Notes under the pieces: generated by a model
What the model was told of the DNA's origin: nothing
Database searches by the model: none
The model's input: the letters and a program-made list of their open reading frames with translations, nothing else
Shown: positions 1 through 12,113 of the stretch, one piece after another
How the letters are laid out: each line of letters starts with the position of its first letter
Numbering within the stretch: the stretch's first letter is position 1
Made by a program: the position numbers and the translations under genes
Assembly: GCA_029851415.1 (NCBI GenBank)
Contig: CM056744.1
Span: forward strand, 99,543,338-99,607,337
Source: Eretmocerus hayati
Lineage: Eukaryota > Arthropoda > Insecta > Hymenoptera > Aphelinidae
DNA: 64,000 bases
Direction of reading: 5' to 3'

Positions 1-298
1 GGAGGGTCGGGATAAAGCGGATGAGACGGAATAGGATGGGGAAGCGAGCTGGTGCGGGCGGATGCGATGGTTAGATGGTCTGTTGGTGAGTCTAGTATCA
101 TGATTTGGCCAACTACGGAAAGCCAACGCTCAATATCATATCAATATCCCCTTCTGGGTGCAAAAGCATTTGAAAATATTATGACTGGTCGGGAAAATGT
201 ACAACGAGCGGTAGCGAGAGAAGTAACCACTACTAGTACTTATAAACCGTGAATAGACCTCAAGTATGATATAAGATAGCTAAACCGGACTTAAACAA

Positions 299-388
299 CC
301 ACTACCTAACCAACGTGGGTGGGTTGGTTAGATAGTGGTAAGCAGCTACCCAGCTCTGCAATACTGGCTTGCTAATATTGCAGGGCTG
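299..388. repeat. Two adjacent DNA hairpins
   Basis: Bases 299-314 pair with 323-338 (16-bp stem, one mismatch, 8-base loop). Immediately after, 351-363 pair with 376-388 (13-bp stem, one mismatch). Both are seen directly. They could be the end of a degraded mobile element; no gene lies next to them. Confidence 0.55.
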
Positions 389-2190
389 AGGGCAAAGGGT
401 TTTATTCCGAGTGGTCATGATCAAGCAAAAAAAAAACGGGGGTTAAACGGGAAGTTGGACCTCTGAATGGCATGAAATACTGCCATCAATGTACGGGATC
501 CAATATACTATTAGTTGTAGGATAATTCTTCGGAAATCTGAGAGCTGAAAAAACTTTTCAATCTGGTATGGTAAACCTATAATTGTAATCAAAGTAGCTT
601 CATAAGATATATTTTTGCTACACAGATCGGAAAAAGTTATCCCTCGCAACTATCGAATGAACAAATTCACTATAGGAGATCCATAACTTCCAAACTCTAT
701 TATGAATCTTACTCTTGTAATGTATAAACTTGTTCAGAGTGCAACGTCCTCGAAAATTTTTTTGTGCACCATCAAACTAACACTTCCATCATCAGCTCAT
801 CAATAACAAAATATTCTCTCTCATCTCATTTCATCTAATATCTATAGGTATATATATTAAACATATATAAAAGCGCGGATGTACTCGATGCCTTGCGGCA
901 AAAACGGCTTTCTCCCGTCGCGCACCTGTACATACATCGTCGCATTTGGCGGATACATGCCGCAAAATCCTTTCGCGAACTTCCACATGCCGTGCCTTTG
1001 CTTCCATAGCCAACAAATACAGAATTTTCATCTGACAAAAGCGCCAAAAAAAAGACACTTACATGACTGCAGGCGTTTATTATGCCAATGTCCAACAAAC
1101 ACAGCTATATAATAAGTGAGGTATACTTTCTTGGGTGGCTGCATGCATGTCTCTTTCGATTTTCGTAAAGATCTTGGCGCCTTGGTATAATGCAGATGCA
1201 ACAGGTGAATTGGGATTATTACGTAAAAGCTTTTGGGAGGAGCAGCAGCAGCAATTGGTATAGTGGTTTGTGGTTACCGTGGGACTTCTTTTAGTTTTTG
1301 AGATTCTTACTCTACAGAGATGGTTGATTGTACCGATTCTTGTCAACGGAATTACCAATATGCTGGACTAAGGTCATTAAGGTGGTTTGAAGTATTCCTT
1401 GACAGCATTTGATCGAAGCCCTTGGGAAATCTGAAAAATTCAAGAAATATCCTGAAAATCTCAATAATTTAAAACCTGAAAAATGAAAAATTGATGAAAA
1501 AATTGCTCTTGAAGGAAGTTGATTCGGTGTACAGTTGTAACTTACCGTCTATCATGAGGAATAACGTGGTTAACTATAGGTTACATCTGTCAATCCTATT
1601 AACTTTCCTACAGCCTGATAAATTTTCAAATTCCTAATCTCAATGTTCCAGATATCAGGATCATTCTGGAAGCCGAGATTTGATTCTATAAAAAATAAAA
1701 TACACAGGGGACATGGAGATGGAAAAATACAAAATAATGAGGACTCTAGGTTACATCTACAATGTATTTTCTTATTATACAATGTATCTATACTACATCG
1801 CATCTTTAATTTGCTAATGATGATTTTTTTTTTTTTTTTCATGTGCTCAACGGTCGTCTTCAGCCAAAGGACTATTACAACCGGGGTGGATCTCGTGGGC
1901 TTAGCGTTTCGTATTTTTATCGTGGCGTGTTTTTGAGATGCAGCCTAACCTAATTCTCTCCGCATTTGCCCGGGAATCATGCCCGTGGAGCGAGGGAAAA
2001 CTCCTGAGAGGAGAAAACCTGCCCCGGAGAGTTCGGCACATTTATCATGCTACTGTTACGGTGCTCATGCCACTTTTCGTAATCATGAACATCGCAATTG
2101 TAACATTTCGTGCCTCCCGCTCACGTTGCTGAGTTGTGAGTGTCAACTAATCTATCAGAAAAGTCAGCAAGTCGAGGTTGATTAGACCGA
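389..2190. other. Intergenic, no gene recognised
   Basis: Only short overlapping reading frames on both strands, with no recognisable motif and no consistent splice structure. A poly-T tract lies near 1826-1840. The stretch 1930-2190 abuts the 5S-like block and may be the body of the same retroposed element. Confidence 0.5.
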
Positions 2191-2194
2191 TATG

Positions 2195-2195
2195 A

Positions 2196-2226
<31 letters not shown>

Positions 2227-2292
2227 AACGATGCTTAACTTCGATGATCGGCCGAGCTGACACCCAGCGACCCCACCAACTGTGTCGGTGCT
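2195..2292 (-). repeat. 5S rRNA-like sequence (SINE3 head or 5S pseudogene)
   Basis: Read on the minus strand, this block contains the internal control region of a eukaryotic 5S rRNA gene: an A-box AAGTTAAGC, a GGGC-type intermediate element, and a C-box region reading GTTAGTACTTGGATGGGTGA. The upstream (5') half departs strongly from 5S rRNA and the 3' end does not close the 5S stem, so it is not a normal 5S gene. 5S-promoter SINEs (SINE3) are the best-known source of such sequences. An isolated 5S pseudogene is the alternative. The presumed tail runs toward lower coordinates. Confidence 0.75.
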
Positions 2293-2299
2293 AATGATG

Positions 2300-5200
2300 A
2301 TTTAATAAGTATTTATTTTAAAAAATCTCATCGGTCGGACGCCATCAATATAGTGTGTATCCACCTTTGTATCGTCTTCAAATATCATCACGGCACCCCT
2401 GCGATCGCATTTTTTGCTAAACTCGAATGGTACTTATGTAGTTTTCAGATTGCTATCCAGATATCCTTCTCGTTTTTTCTGATATCAAAGACCGATCCGT
2501 GTACTTTTCTTCAGAAAATCTAATCTGGATGCAATGGCGGAGAAAAACTTTTCTAAAGATCAAAAAAATTCGTTCAGATGCGGATAACATTGATAAATAT
2601 CAGTGATAGATATGAGGAGTTATCATTGCATCAATACTCGACATGAAACATTGCAATTAGCACAGATTAGCCCGATTAAGCCCTAAACCATCTTTTTGAG
2701 TGCATATTTTTAAAGATCGTCCAAAACTTCAATTTTCACATAAAATAAATTAACTTACATCCAATAAACAAGAGCCAGGTCATTAATTTTTCCTCACTCT
2801 CGTAACTCAGAATACAGATCAATTTGATGAAAAATGTTAATCAAACACCCTTCATAAATCGATTAAATGAGACTCCCCATAGTGGGACTCACACGCCTCG
2901 AAAATTTAATGTACCGTTGATGGACTGCTGCAGATCGGAGAACGCAGATTAATTCGAAATTGAGCTTGTAAATAAATGTAGCTGGTCATCGGTGACAAGT
3001 TTTAACGAAAATATATCCCTATAATCCTGTACGTCTGCAAGCGCTGGCGCACAAAATTTGTTCATCCAAATTCTGATATGATCAGTACGACATTTTAATG
3101 GTGAGTAACTTGATTTAAATACGGAACTGTTAATTTTCATACATCAAAGCCTACACTTTCACCAAAAGTTAGGGTATCCACGTGATTTCTGCATATTTAT
3201 ATTAGAATATTTTAGGTAAATCTCTCAAGAATTTTTTCCGGTTAATACAACGTTAAAGGAAAACAAACTTCCATTGGAATATTACATTTAGACTTAGGAG
3301 ATATAAGTCAAGAGTGTCTAAAATTTTACAATGAAAAAAGACATTTTGTTTTTGACATTATTATTGAAGATTTAAGTGAGCGTAAAGTCGTCCTGAACAG
3401 TCTTGTAAATTGGACATTCCTTTACGGCTGTCAGGAATGATTAATTATGACATCCCAATCAGACCGTCGACTATTAAATTCTGAAAAGTCGGATGGTTGG
3501 GACTAATTTCTTTATCAAATGGACAAACCTGAATCAATATTATGGATTCCAATTATAAATATTTTCCTCATACCAAAATTACGCGGAAATGCTGATAAGA
3601 TACGAGACTCAGAAGTAATTGAGCCTGAAATACACTTGAAAAAAAAAAAAAAAAAAAAAAAAGAATTCCAAGTATGTAACTTCTTGTGCGTAAGTTAAAT
3701 AAACGTGAATGGACGGTGATAATCAGAAAGCAAGAAAACCATACCAGAATATTCACAATTAACGATCATAAATCTAACATTCGATTCCTCTTTCGTAACT
3801 GACTCAAGGCCAAGCCAATCTTCCAAATCCTGTTTTCAAATTTCATCAAAGAAACATGGTACCATCCGCTAAAATCACTGTAACATGTTATAGAACTTAT
3901 ACATTATATTATCTAATTCTCCAATCAAACATCTCCACCTTTCTTTTTCCTGCTTTCTCGATGTGATGACGGCGCCTCGGCTCATCGAAAATGGAACCGA
4001 GAGTAAAATAATTTGAAATTTGAGAATATCTTTCGCTTGAAGCAAATCCGGGTTTGCCAAATAAAGATTGCTAAAGCTGAAGGCCATTTTTCGATTAGCA
4101 TTTGAGGAATCTAAAATCTAACAGATTGACGGTTCGATAGCTTGAAATCGAATATTTTATATTTGTGAATGGGTAGATCAAGAGTATGAGTATAAGTCGA
4201 TCTAGATACACTATGTGATTTTTGTAATATCGTCACTTGGTGAAATTTGGCCCGGCCTTCCGTTGTCCGAAACGCGACGAGACGTTTACAACGCCTTGAA
4301 TTAGAATTAGGACTGTAGGTGAAAAGAGTGGCCACATGCATGCCTTCGTGCAAAAATTCGTCAATTGTTTTTTCGTATTTGTACATCACATTCTTATTGT
4401 ATGTACGTGATGTTACTGACTGTTACTAAATCTTTTAGAGCAGCGAGGACTTTGCGATTTTTATGCGCTCTGATTAGTGAAGGATTGATTCAATGCGTGG
4501 ATGCGGTGAAAAATCGTAATGGAATATTGAATATTACTTCTGGAAGAACAAAACAAGCTAGCTTTGGATTGTCATATCCAAAGATATCTAATCACACGCA
4601 TTTTTCCAAGAAATTTCTTGAGGAGAAATTTATTTTCGGAAGAAAGATGATGGTTTTTTTTTTTCATTGCTGCATGAGTTAGTTGAGCTTTGACTCCTTT
4701 CCATTTGCGCATCGTTTGGAATTTCAGAAAATAGATTTAATGTATAAAGAAACATACTTCCGTTAAGCTGGTCTATCTTAGATGACAAAAGACAATTAAA
4801 CCTATGATGATGCACCAATAAAATTTTTCGTGAATATAATTTTTCTAAATAGTTATCGCTGGCCTGATATAAAATAATATAAAATCTGAAAAATCCTTTT
4901 AAATACCTACGAGATTCATAATTATAAAGGACGCCATTATCTCCCGATTCCCTTACAATTCGTTTCTCTTAGCTGAGAAAGTGATGCTGGAAATGAAATT
5001 CCCTAAATAAAAAAGAATCCAATCCCAGAATCAATCTATTTGAATCATATGATTAGATCATGACATGCTTGATCGAATAGTAAACAAAATTTTGGGATTC
5101 TTTAATCAGACTCATTACAAAAATCAGTTATTTTCGTTACATACTGCAATCTCACACGACCAACAGCATTCTCTAATCGAGAGCTGAGAATATCTCGTTT

Positions 5201-6553
5201 CTGATCCCTCCAGCTCCCTCAAATCATGATCAGTGGGCACTGAGAGCTTGTCGTAAAGAAGTTACAACCTTGTCGACTCGGATCAATGTCAATTTCTTTT
5301 TCATCATCCAATTCATTTTTTGACAACCGGGAAAGTCTCACTGTACAAGATATTTTCATCGCTAATAGCCATGCGTCGCGTTAACCGTATTGAAATCAAC
5401 AAAATCTTCTAAAGTCAAGACCACCGACACCAAAAACTTCTGTCACAGCATCCCAATTCTAGTTCAATCAAAAATCCGAGTTAGAGAGTCTTTGATTTAA
5501 AATACTGGCAAAAATTGATCAAATATTCGAATTAGGGGATTTTTACCTGCAAAAATTTTTTAGGAAGTTTTCAGTTTACCGTGTATATTTTTCGAGTTAG
5601 AAAGCCCAAACTTTTACTTCGAATTAGACACCTTTCTTTATTATTTCTTTATTTATTATTTTCTCTTCTTTATTATCATCTTTTTTTATTATTTTAGTAT
5701 TTTTTTATTATTATTTCGAGTTGGAGAGTTTCTACTGTACAACGGTCCTAACTCATCTTTAATTACTATTTTTTCTGGAATCATGAACCGACTAAGCGAT
5801 TTCTAAAATACTCAAAAAACTGATTCGAGTATCTTCAGCATGGATCGCACACTCAAGAATCGGGTCGAGATAGACAATATTCAAGCAAGTATAAAAAATT
5901 ATTTAATGTAATGCCTCATAATTTATCCTTGAAATACTCATGTGAGGGAGTGTGGATATCGGGCATAAAAGATTAGAGCCAGGTCTCGGTCGTCTGAATA
6001 CAAGAGAAAGTTATTCAACTGTAAGTATATATTGAGCGACCTTGAGACTCTTTGATGGCACGCGAAACATCGCCAAAAAGACCTTGAGAGCTATCCGCAA
6101 ATTTCTTTTCTTTCTCGCAGAGTGCGAGATCAGAAATCGATTAGGATCTCTATCGAATATACTGATGCGTGATGCAACTCATGATTAATTTTTTAGCCCG
6201 CATCTTCCTGGATTTGGGATTCCCCACTTGACTCTCTAACGGGTTTTGCTTGAGAACTCATTGGTATTTGGGCGTGGATGGGATTTACATGGATTTCTTT
6301 TTTTCTTCTCTTTTTTGATTCCTAAGACGATAGATCAAACGAAAGTATTAATCTTTCGATTCTAGGCGTTGAGTTTCACGGAACATTTGTAATCGGGGAC
6401 TGATTTATGATTTTTTGATTGCCTAATTTATCTCCACCTAAGACCTCAAATGTATGTACGTACGTAGACATTCGTGAAACTCGCCTCGCCATTTAATTTA
6501 TCTTCTGTTTGTTCTATGACCTAGGTATGCGTTTCTAAGAATAAAATGGTAGA
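2300..6553. other. Intergenic, AT-rich, no gene recognised
   Basis: No reading frame here has a recognisable domain or coherent exon pattern. There is a poly-A run near 3636-3660 and a T-rich ATT-type stretch at about 5635-5715. Frames of 60-105 codons occur but overlap on both strands and look like chance. Confidence 0.5.
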
Positions 6554-6715
6554 TTTTGCACCGAATTCATGAGGTTGTAGCTCGCTTTTGAGCGATTGGT
6601 TTTCGGTCTGAGCCACATGTCGAAATAATCGCTCGGAAGCGGGGAACCTCATGAACGAGTTGCGAATACTATTTTTAACAATTTTGTAAGCACCCAAACA
6701 TCGGAAAATTGCAAA
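6554..6715 (+). repeat. MITE-like repeat, family 1 (copy a)
   Basis: Contains a block around AGGTTGTAGCTCGCTT and a downstream GCACCCAAACAT block. The same order recurs at 45441-45600 and, in reverse orientation, at 8822-9003. Each copy has internal inverted motifs such as CGAGCGATT with AATCGCTCG, typical of a small hairpin-forming non-autonomous element. Confidence 0.6.
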
Positions 6716-6769
6716 AACAATGTTTCTAAGAATTTTTACTTTATTTGTTAGTCACTCAACAAAATTGAC

Positions 6770-7284
6770 GCAATCGATTCCAACGTACTTGAGCACTTTT
6801 TTTGGCTTTGTCTCAACTTTAAAAAACTTTTCGCGGAATTGCAAAATTCGATTCCTGGTCGATTTTACGCCCATAGAATAGTGTGCCCAATTGACTCCCA
6901 TAAACTTTTTTCAGATTCAAAAATGATGACAGGGTGTGAAAAAGCCGCAAAATAGGTTAAGGTACGACGCACTTGGACGAGATAGAGCAGAAATATTTTG
7001 GTTTTATCTCTTTGATTCTATTTCTTGGAGAACCCATGTAATTTCATGGAGCCTCTTTCACCCGGGAGGCAAATTAGGCACACCCTCTCGGAAAGTCACA
7101 GAATTTTTTTTTTTTGCAAGAATTGAGATAGCTCAGCTCCAATTGGTCAAAATTAAACTTACTTCAGTTAATATTAGAGATTTTGGAACAAGCTTTAGAA
7201 TGAGTTGAAGTACCCTGGGAAATATTGACATGGTACACAGTTCTGAGCAAAATAAAAACAGTGAGGGCAAATCAGGCACAAACA
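6770..7284 (+). repeat. Diverged copy of the GTGTACCCAACTTGCC MITE family
   Basis: Shares the family's sequence order (a GTACTT block, a GTGTGCCCAATTGACTCCCA variant of the inner repeat, AGCTCAGCTCCA, AAGCTTTAGAATGAG, and a terminal GGCAAATCAGGCACA). It is more decayed than the copies at 14496, 30162 and 44500. No coding capacity is seen. Confidence 0.55.
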
Positions 7285-7299
7285 TCTTATTTGTCTTCA

Positions 7300-7872
7300 T
7301 GGTGAAATTTCATGATATTCCATCGATCCGCGTTCTCCGGGGAAAGATTGCATTACGCTGGAGTGGAAGCCATCGCGGCATAAATTATGAACAGTGTTGG
7401 AAAACATGAAATTCAATGGGTTTTAACGAGATGAGTTATTCCGATTTTACTACATTCAAGATGGAATTTTCCGCTCGAATTCTGGAATTTTATTGAGACC
7501 TTAATACAAATAATTCGCATCTTCCGAAAATTCACTGGATTTGTTATTGTTTCTCTTTCCTTGTGGGATATCAGTAAACTATAAAAATTACTTGCATATA
7601 AAGTCATTTATAGATGTAGTCTCATAAAAATGACTTGCACTTACGATATTTTCACAGGAAAACTCTGAGACACTAACCGATTATCTTGTAATAATCATAA
7701 TCTCCACAAAACACGTGTAAAATAAGTGTGAGCTTAAGAAACGGAAGAGGATGTATTATTTCTCAATCTGTAAATTGACCCTGGATACTTTTCTTGTGTG
7801 TATAGGCTCTTCAATACAGGTGCTTTCCTTTCAGTAATAAGACCTTACACGGAAATACGGAATAGATATCAC
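7300..7872. other. Intergenic, nothing recognised
   Basis: No coding or repeat structure that I can support. Confidence 0.4.
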
Positions 7873-8450
7873 TGCTGTACAACAAAATTTTGGGGTAAGA
7901 ATGTCGTATAAACCGTATCACGACTTCCTTACGTATTTTCGAGGCTGAGACCGAATCCGAGCCCAGAATAGCATCAGAATGTCAGGAATTTTTCTAAATT
8001 GCAAATAATTGTTTTATCAGCACTTTTCTGACGTAGTCAAGAATTCTGACGCTAGTAGCTCAAAACAGAGCACGGAATCGTGTTCAGACGGTCATTTCGC
8101 TTCTGATCTCCAGTATACGTGAATGCGCACCTGTTTTTGCGATAACCCTTTCTGTTCCAAAATTACGAGGAAAAGAATTCTCGCTGACGCCGTGTATCCG
8201 ATTATGCTTTTTCGAAGCAAAATGACCGCCTAAACGCGATTCCGCGCTCTTTTTTGAGCTACCACATCAGGATTCTCGTCTACATATAAAAACTACTTGA
8301 AATCGGTTTTGTGCAATTTAAAAAAAAATCCTGACGATCGGACGCAATTCTGGGCTTGGATCCGGTTTCATTGTCAAAATATACGTAGAGAAATCATAGT
8401 CCGGTCAAGAGGTATGATATTCCGACCCCGGAATGCTAGTTTACAGTGTA
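7873..8450. repeat. Foldback element, AACAAAATTTTGGG family (copy a)
   Basis: The left part (GAGACCGAATCCGAGCCCAG, near 7945) is the inverted counterpart of the right part (CTGGGCTTGGATCCGGTTTC, near 8351). The inner arms also pair (GGTCATTTCGCTTC near 8090 with GAAGCAAAATGACC near 8213). A younger, longer relative sits at 32379-33754 and a fragment at 46965-47105. No coding capacity. Confidence 0.65.
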
Positions 8451-8454
8451 ATCT

Positions 8455-8820
8455 AATAAACTCACGCAATGGTCAATACTTGAATTGAATTACGACTGTA
8501 AAGATGGGGAATTAGGCCAATCTAAGTAATAAGGGACAAGCGTAATTCAGTCCTCTGGTGATGACTTTGGGACTGGGCTAGGAGGCTTTGAAAGACAATA
8601 CTATTTAAAAGATCTTGTACCAACGTTGGAAATCCATTTCAAATGCGAAGCGTTGTGTGCTGATGTCGAGGCTAATGTAACAAATTTGAAATCAGCTCCT
8701 AAGGTTCCAAGTGATCAACATTTTTCGATATATCCTCAATCGCCCGTATTCATTACTTTTAAAAATTCTGCAAATAGAATCTCAGGGGAAATCGACGACA
8801 AATATCCAACTTCAAATAGA
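8455..8820. other. Intergenic, nothing recognised
   Basis: A frame beginning at 8626 runs into the MITE that follows and shows no domain. I treat it as chance. Confidence 0.4.
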
Positions 8821-8821
8821 T

Positions 8822-9003
8822 TGTTCGCAATTTTCCAATGTTTGGAAGACTGCAAAATTACGAAAATTAACTGTCGCGCCTCGCTTATGAAGTTCCCCGC
8901 TTCCGAGCGATTCTTTCGAACCTCGCCTACGGCTCGGGCCGGAAACGAATCGCTCGGAAGCAAGCTACAACCTGATAGGCTCGGTGCGAGTCATACTATT
9001 TTG
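8822..9003 (-). repeat. MITE-like repeat, family 1 (copy b, inverted)
   Basis: Reverse-orientation copy of the repeat at 6554-6715. It shows CCGCTTCCGAGCGATT and the inverted AATCGCTCGGAAGC around a GC-rich hairpin at about 8896-8967. Confidence 0.6.
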
Positions 9004-9004
9004 T

Positions 9005-10148
9005 AATTTCGATAAATCTGTTATGAGCTCCAGATGGCTTTAGTACGCGGTGAATGGCTAACAAAAAATCCCACACTCAGTGCTTGAATAAAAGCTGAAG
9101 CATCGTGTGCGTACAAATTTGACCACCAAAATCCGTCTCTTGAAATTGCCTGAGGACATCGCATTCACTTACGTCCGCTCGTTATCATTTGCAGATGCTC
9201 AATTCAGAATTCGAGTCATTTTAGGCAAGCCCCGCGTACGGGTTGCTGAAAATTTGCGATAAAAAAATTCACCGCGGTCAGCTTTCTCCTCGGCACAACT
9301 GCATCAGATTACCATTCACGTGCATTATGTGCAGTAGTGTATACTTTTCTGCAATGGTTATCCCTCTTTTGAGCTAATTTACAAAATTTTCATGGCTTCC
9401 TGTTATATCCTGATACCGGTGATAACGTATAACGTCGATCTACATTTCTGTCAATAAATGCAAATTTAACATAAAATGATTCGAAACTTTTTTGTAAGAA
9501 GACTGTTTGTCATCTAATGCGTTAAAAGTTTATGGAAAGTGCTTCATCTGCTACAGATGCAAAACAATCACTCTATTTCGTGCGGTATTTGTGTTATTGC
9601 TCGAAGAATGAAAAATAAGTCTTTTTGAAAGTCTTGCTGAAAATCTTGCAGAAGTCTTGCATATGGGACTCACCAGTCCAAAATAAACGGGAAGGTCAAC
9701 AAATGCCCATTTCTGATATCGACACATGCGGGCATGTTGGGGGCAGTACTCACCTCAATAAAAACATGAATTTTTTCGTCTATTTGATTGGTCCATCCGT
9801 TCCAAGTCAGAAAGTAGTATTTTTCCGGGAAAACTCCTGGCGAGGTTGTTACTAGATCTTTAAAAGATCTACGAACCACTTTGACTGGTTTTTCCTAATA
9901 ACTAATATATTTCACTTGATTAGGTATAAAACGAAAAAACGCAGAAAAATGCATGTTTTCATTGTTCATTTATCCCACGTCTCAATTTTCAAATAAGAAT
10001 ATCGATTACTGTATGTTCCATCTAGCCCTTGGGCCCGAAATTGTGCTGTTATACCGAGTTTAACCATGCACTACTCAGTGATCGAATTGCGAGGGTTGCG
10101 TACAGGTGGGTAAGTAGCGATGAGTTCAGCGAGTATCGATATTTTGAA
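9005..10148. other. Intergenic, nothing recognised
   Basis: Downstream flank of gene A. No domain-bearing frame or clear repeat was seen. Confidence 0.4.
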
Positions 10149-10154
10149 TTTATT
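10149..10154 (-). terminator. Candidate poly(A) signal of gene A
   Basis: TTTATT on the plus strand reads AATAAA on the minus strand, about 200 nt past the gene A stop codon at 10358. Position and sequence fit a polyadenylation signal, but such hexamers are common in AT-rich DNA. Confidence 0.4.
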
Positions 10155-12113
10155 ATGTAAGTAATTCTGATGATAGCTCAAAGCTATCAGATGTAGGATA
10201 TTTGGAGCACAGCTATATCGCAAAAAAATGGTCAAACTCGAAACATGTAAATTTGGTGGTCGGAACAGTATAACTCAGACGTATAATTCCTACGCAAGAA
10301 GATTACACCATAAATGTATAGTAAAACCAGTAAAACGGGAATGCTGCATTGAGCCAATCAATACTGTACCAAATGCTCCAAAATCTTAGCCATTGCTGCA
10401 GGATTATCGGCCGGCACCTGAAATCATCACAATTGAGCAAAATACATGGGTTATGAGATCTGGACTGACATAAGTAAACTGCGATAATAAATATTTTCTA
10501 AAAGACAGGATGGACTTCTTTTCCGAGGTTCAAATGATTATATATCAACTCACCATATGGCCAGCTCGATCCACCCAATAGAAACCAAGATTGTCGTAGC
10601 GCTTAACGTAGCCTTCTATTATGTCATTAACCACCAATGGAACTCTTTCACTAGAATGCCACTGTTTTGCATGCTTCCAACGCATTCTCTCAACCCACCG
10701 CAGTGTTCCTATTTAAATTAAAAATTGACTTACATTAAATTTGGTCCAAAAAAATCTCCACAAGTACAGATCGCAATGAGAGTCTCGCGGTTACTATGTA
10801 TTGACTTTGAAGAAATGAACCGTCATTAAATATAGTTACCTGGAGTATCTACAATCATATCCAATTGACCAGAATAGATGAAGATTTTCAAATCAGTTTC
10901 ATCCAGTAAATGTTCCACTGTAAAAATATTAACAGATCCTGGATGAGATGACTTATAAGAGAACAATCTTGTTGTACATTTTCAAAACTTTCCATTCTAG
11001 CTGAAACACGAACTCAGAATCCATCAAAGAGTATGCAATGTTTTATCATCGTCATCGTCATCATCAAATGAAGGATCGCGATATTGCTAAAATTTTCCAC
11101 CACTATATCTAACCATAAGTCTGTTCAAAATTCTTACAATGGCGTTCAAAAATTGTGAACGAGACCAGTGAAGATAACAACCCAAATATTGTCATTTCAA
11201 TTTTGAGCTAGAGAGAGAGGCTACCCGATGACAGTCATTGTTATGAAGTCTCTCTATTTTCAAAGTTATCTAACGAGTGACAACTTACCTACATCAATTA
11301 CAGGCTTCATGAAATCTGATCCAAGGGTGTCGTAAGTCTCATTACTCTGAGCTCCCCATTCTGCAGTGATGTTGAGTGATTCTCTAACTTGACCATTCAT
11401 CAATTTTTCCAGCACCGGATCATCATCAGTCGAACGTCGACTCCTTTTATCTATAAATTTTTTTTTCTCGATTATATCTTTTTGGATACAGATAATCACA
11501 CAGATCCTGACGAATTCATAGGATCCGGGGGATCTTTTTTCACTAATAATTTGTCGGATACTTCTCCTGCTCATGAAAACGTTAGGTTGTGTAAGAATAA
11601 TATGATACCTTTGAGAAAATTCAGACATCCAATTCTTTCTTCAAATCGTTTTCCAAGACAACAATTGATTGTATTGATAATAATTATTTGATGGGATGAA
11701 TTATGGAAGAATGGCTCTCACCTGACGATTTGACGTTGAAATCGGCAAATTGAGTCCTGGAGTCATTTTTAAATTCTACTTTTGTCAAAACATTGAACCA
11801 ATCAAATCCACCGGTAGCAGATGTAATGACACTAGTAATATTATCCCAGGAATTGAAAGCCTCTTGCCATAAGCCAGCTTTGATAGCATCCCCTATTTGT
11901 TTAGCTGATGCTTCTATTGCTTCGCGCCCTGTCGTGTCAACTATACCCTGGTATTTTATCACAATTTTTTTTTTTTTTTATAAATTATTTCATGAAAACA
12001 TCCATATGGAGTAGCTTTTGTGTGATGAATTGATGAATTACGATTCAATCACAAATTTTTAGATGATTGGTTGTCATGTCGGAACAAATTTATGTTGTTC
12101 TTACCAAATGCCA

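Noticed and set aside
8626..9006. 126-codon frame on the plus strand
   Set aside because: No domain, no splice partners, and its last third is a MITE copy also found at 6554 and 45441.
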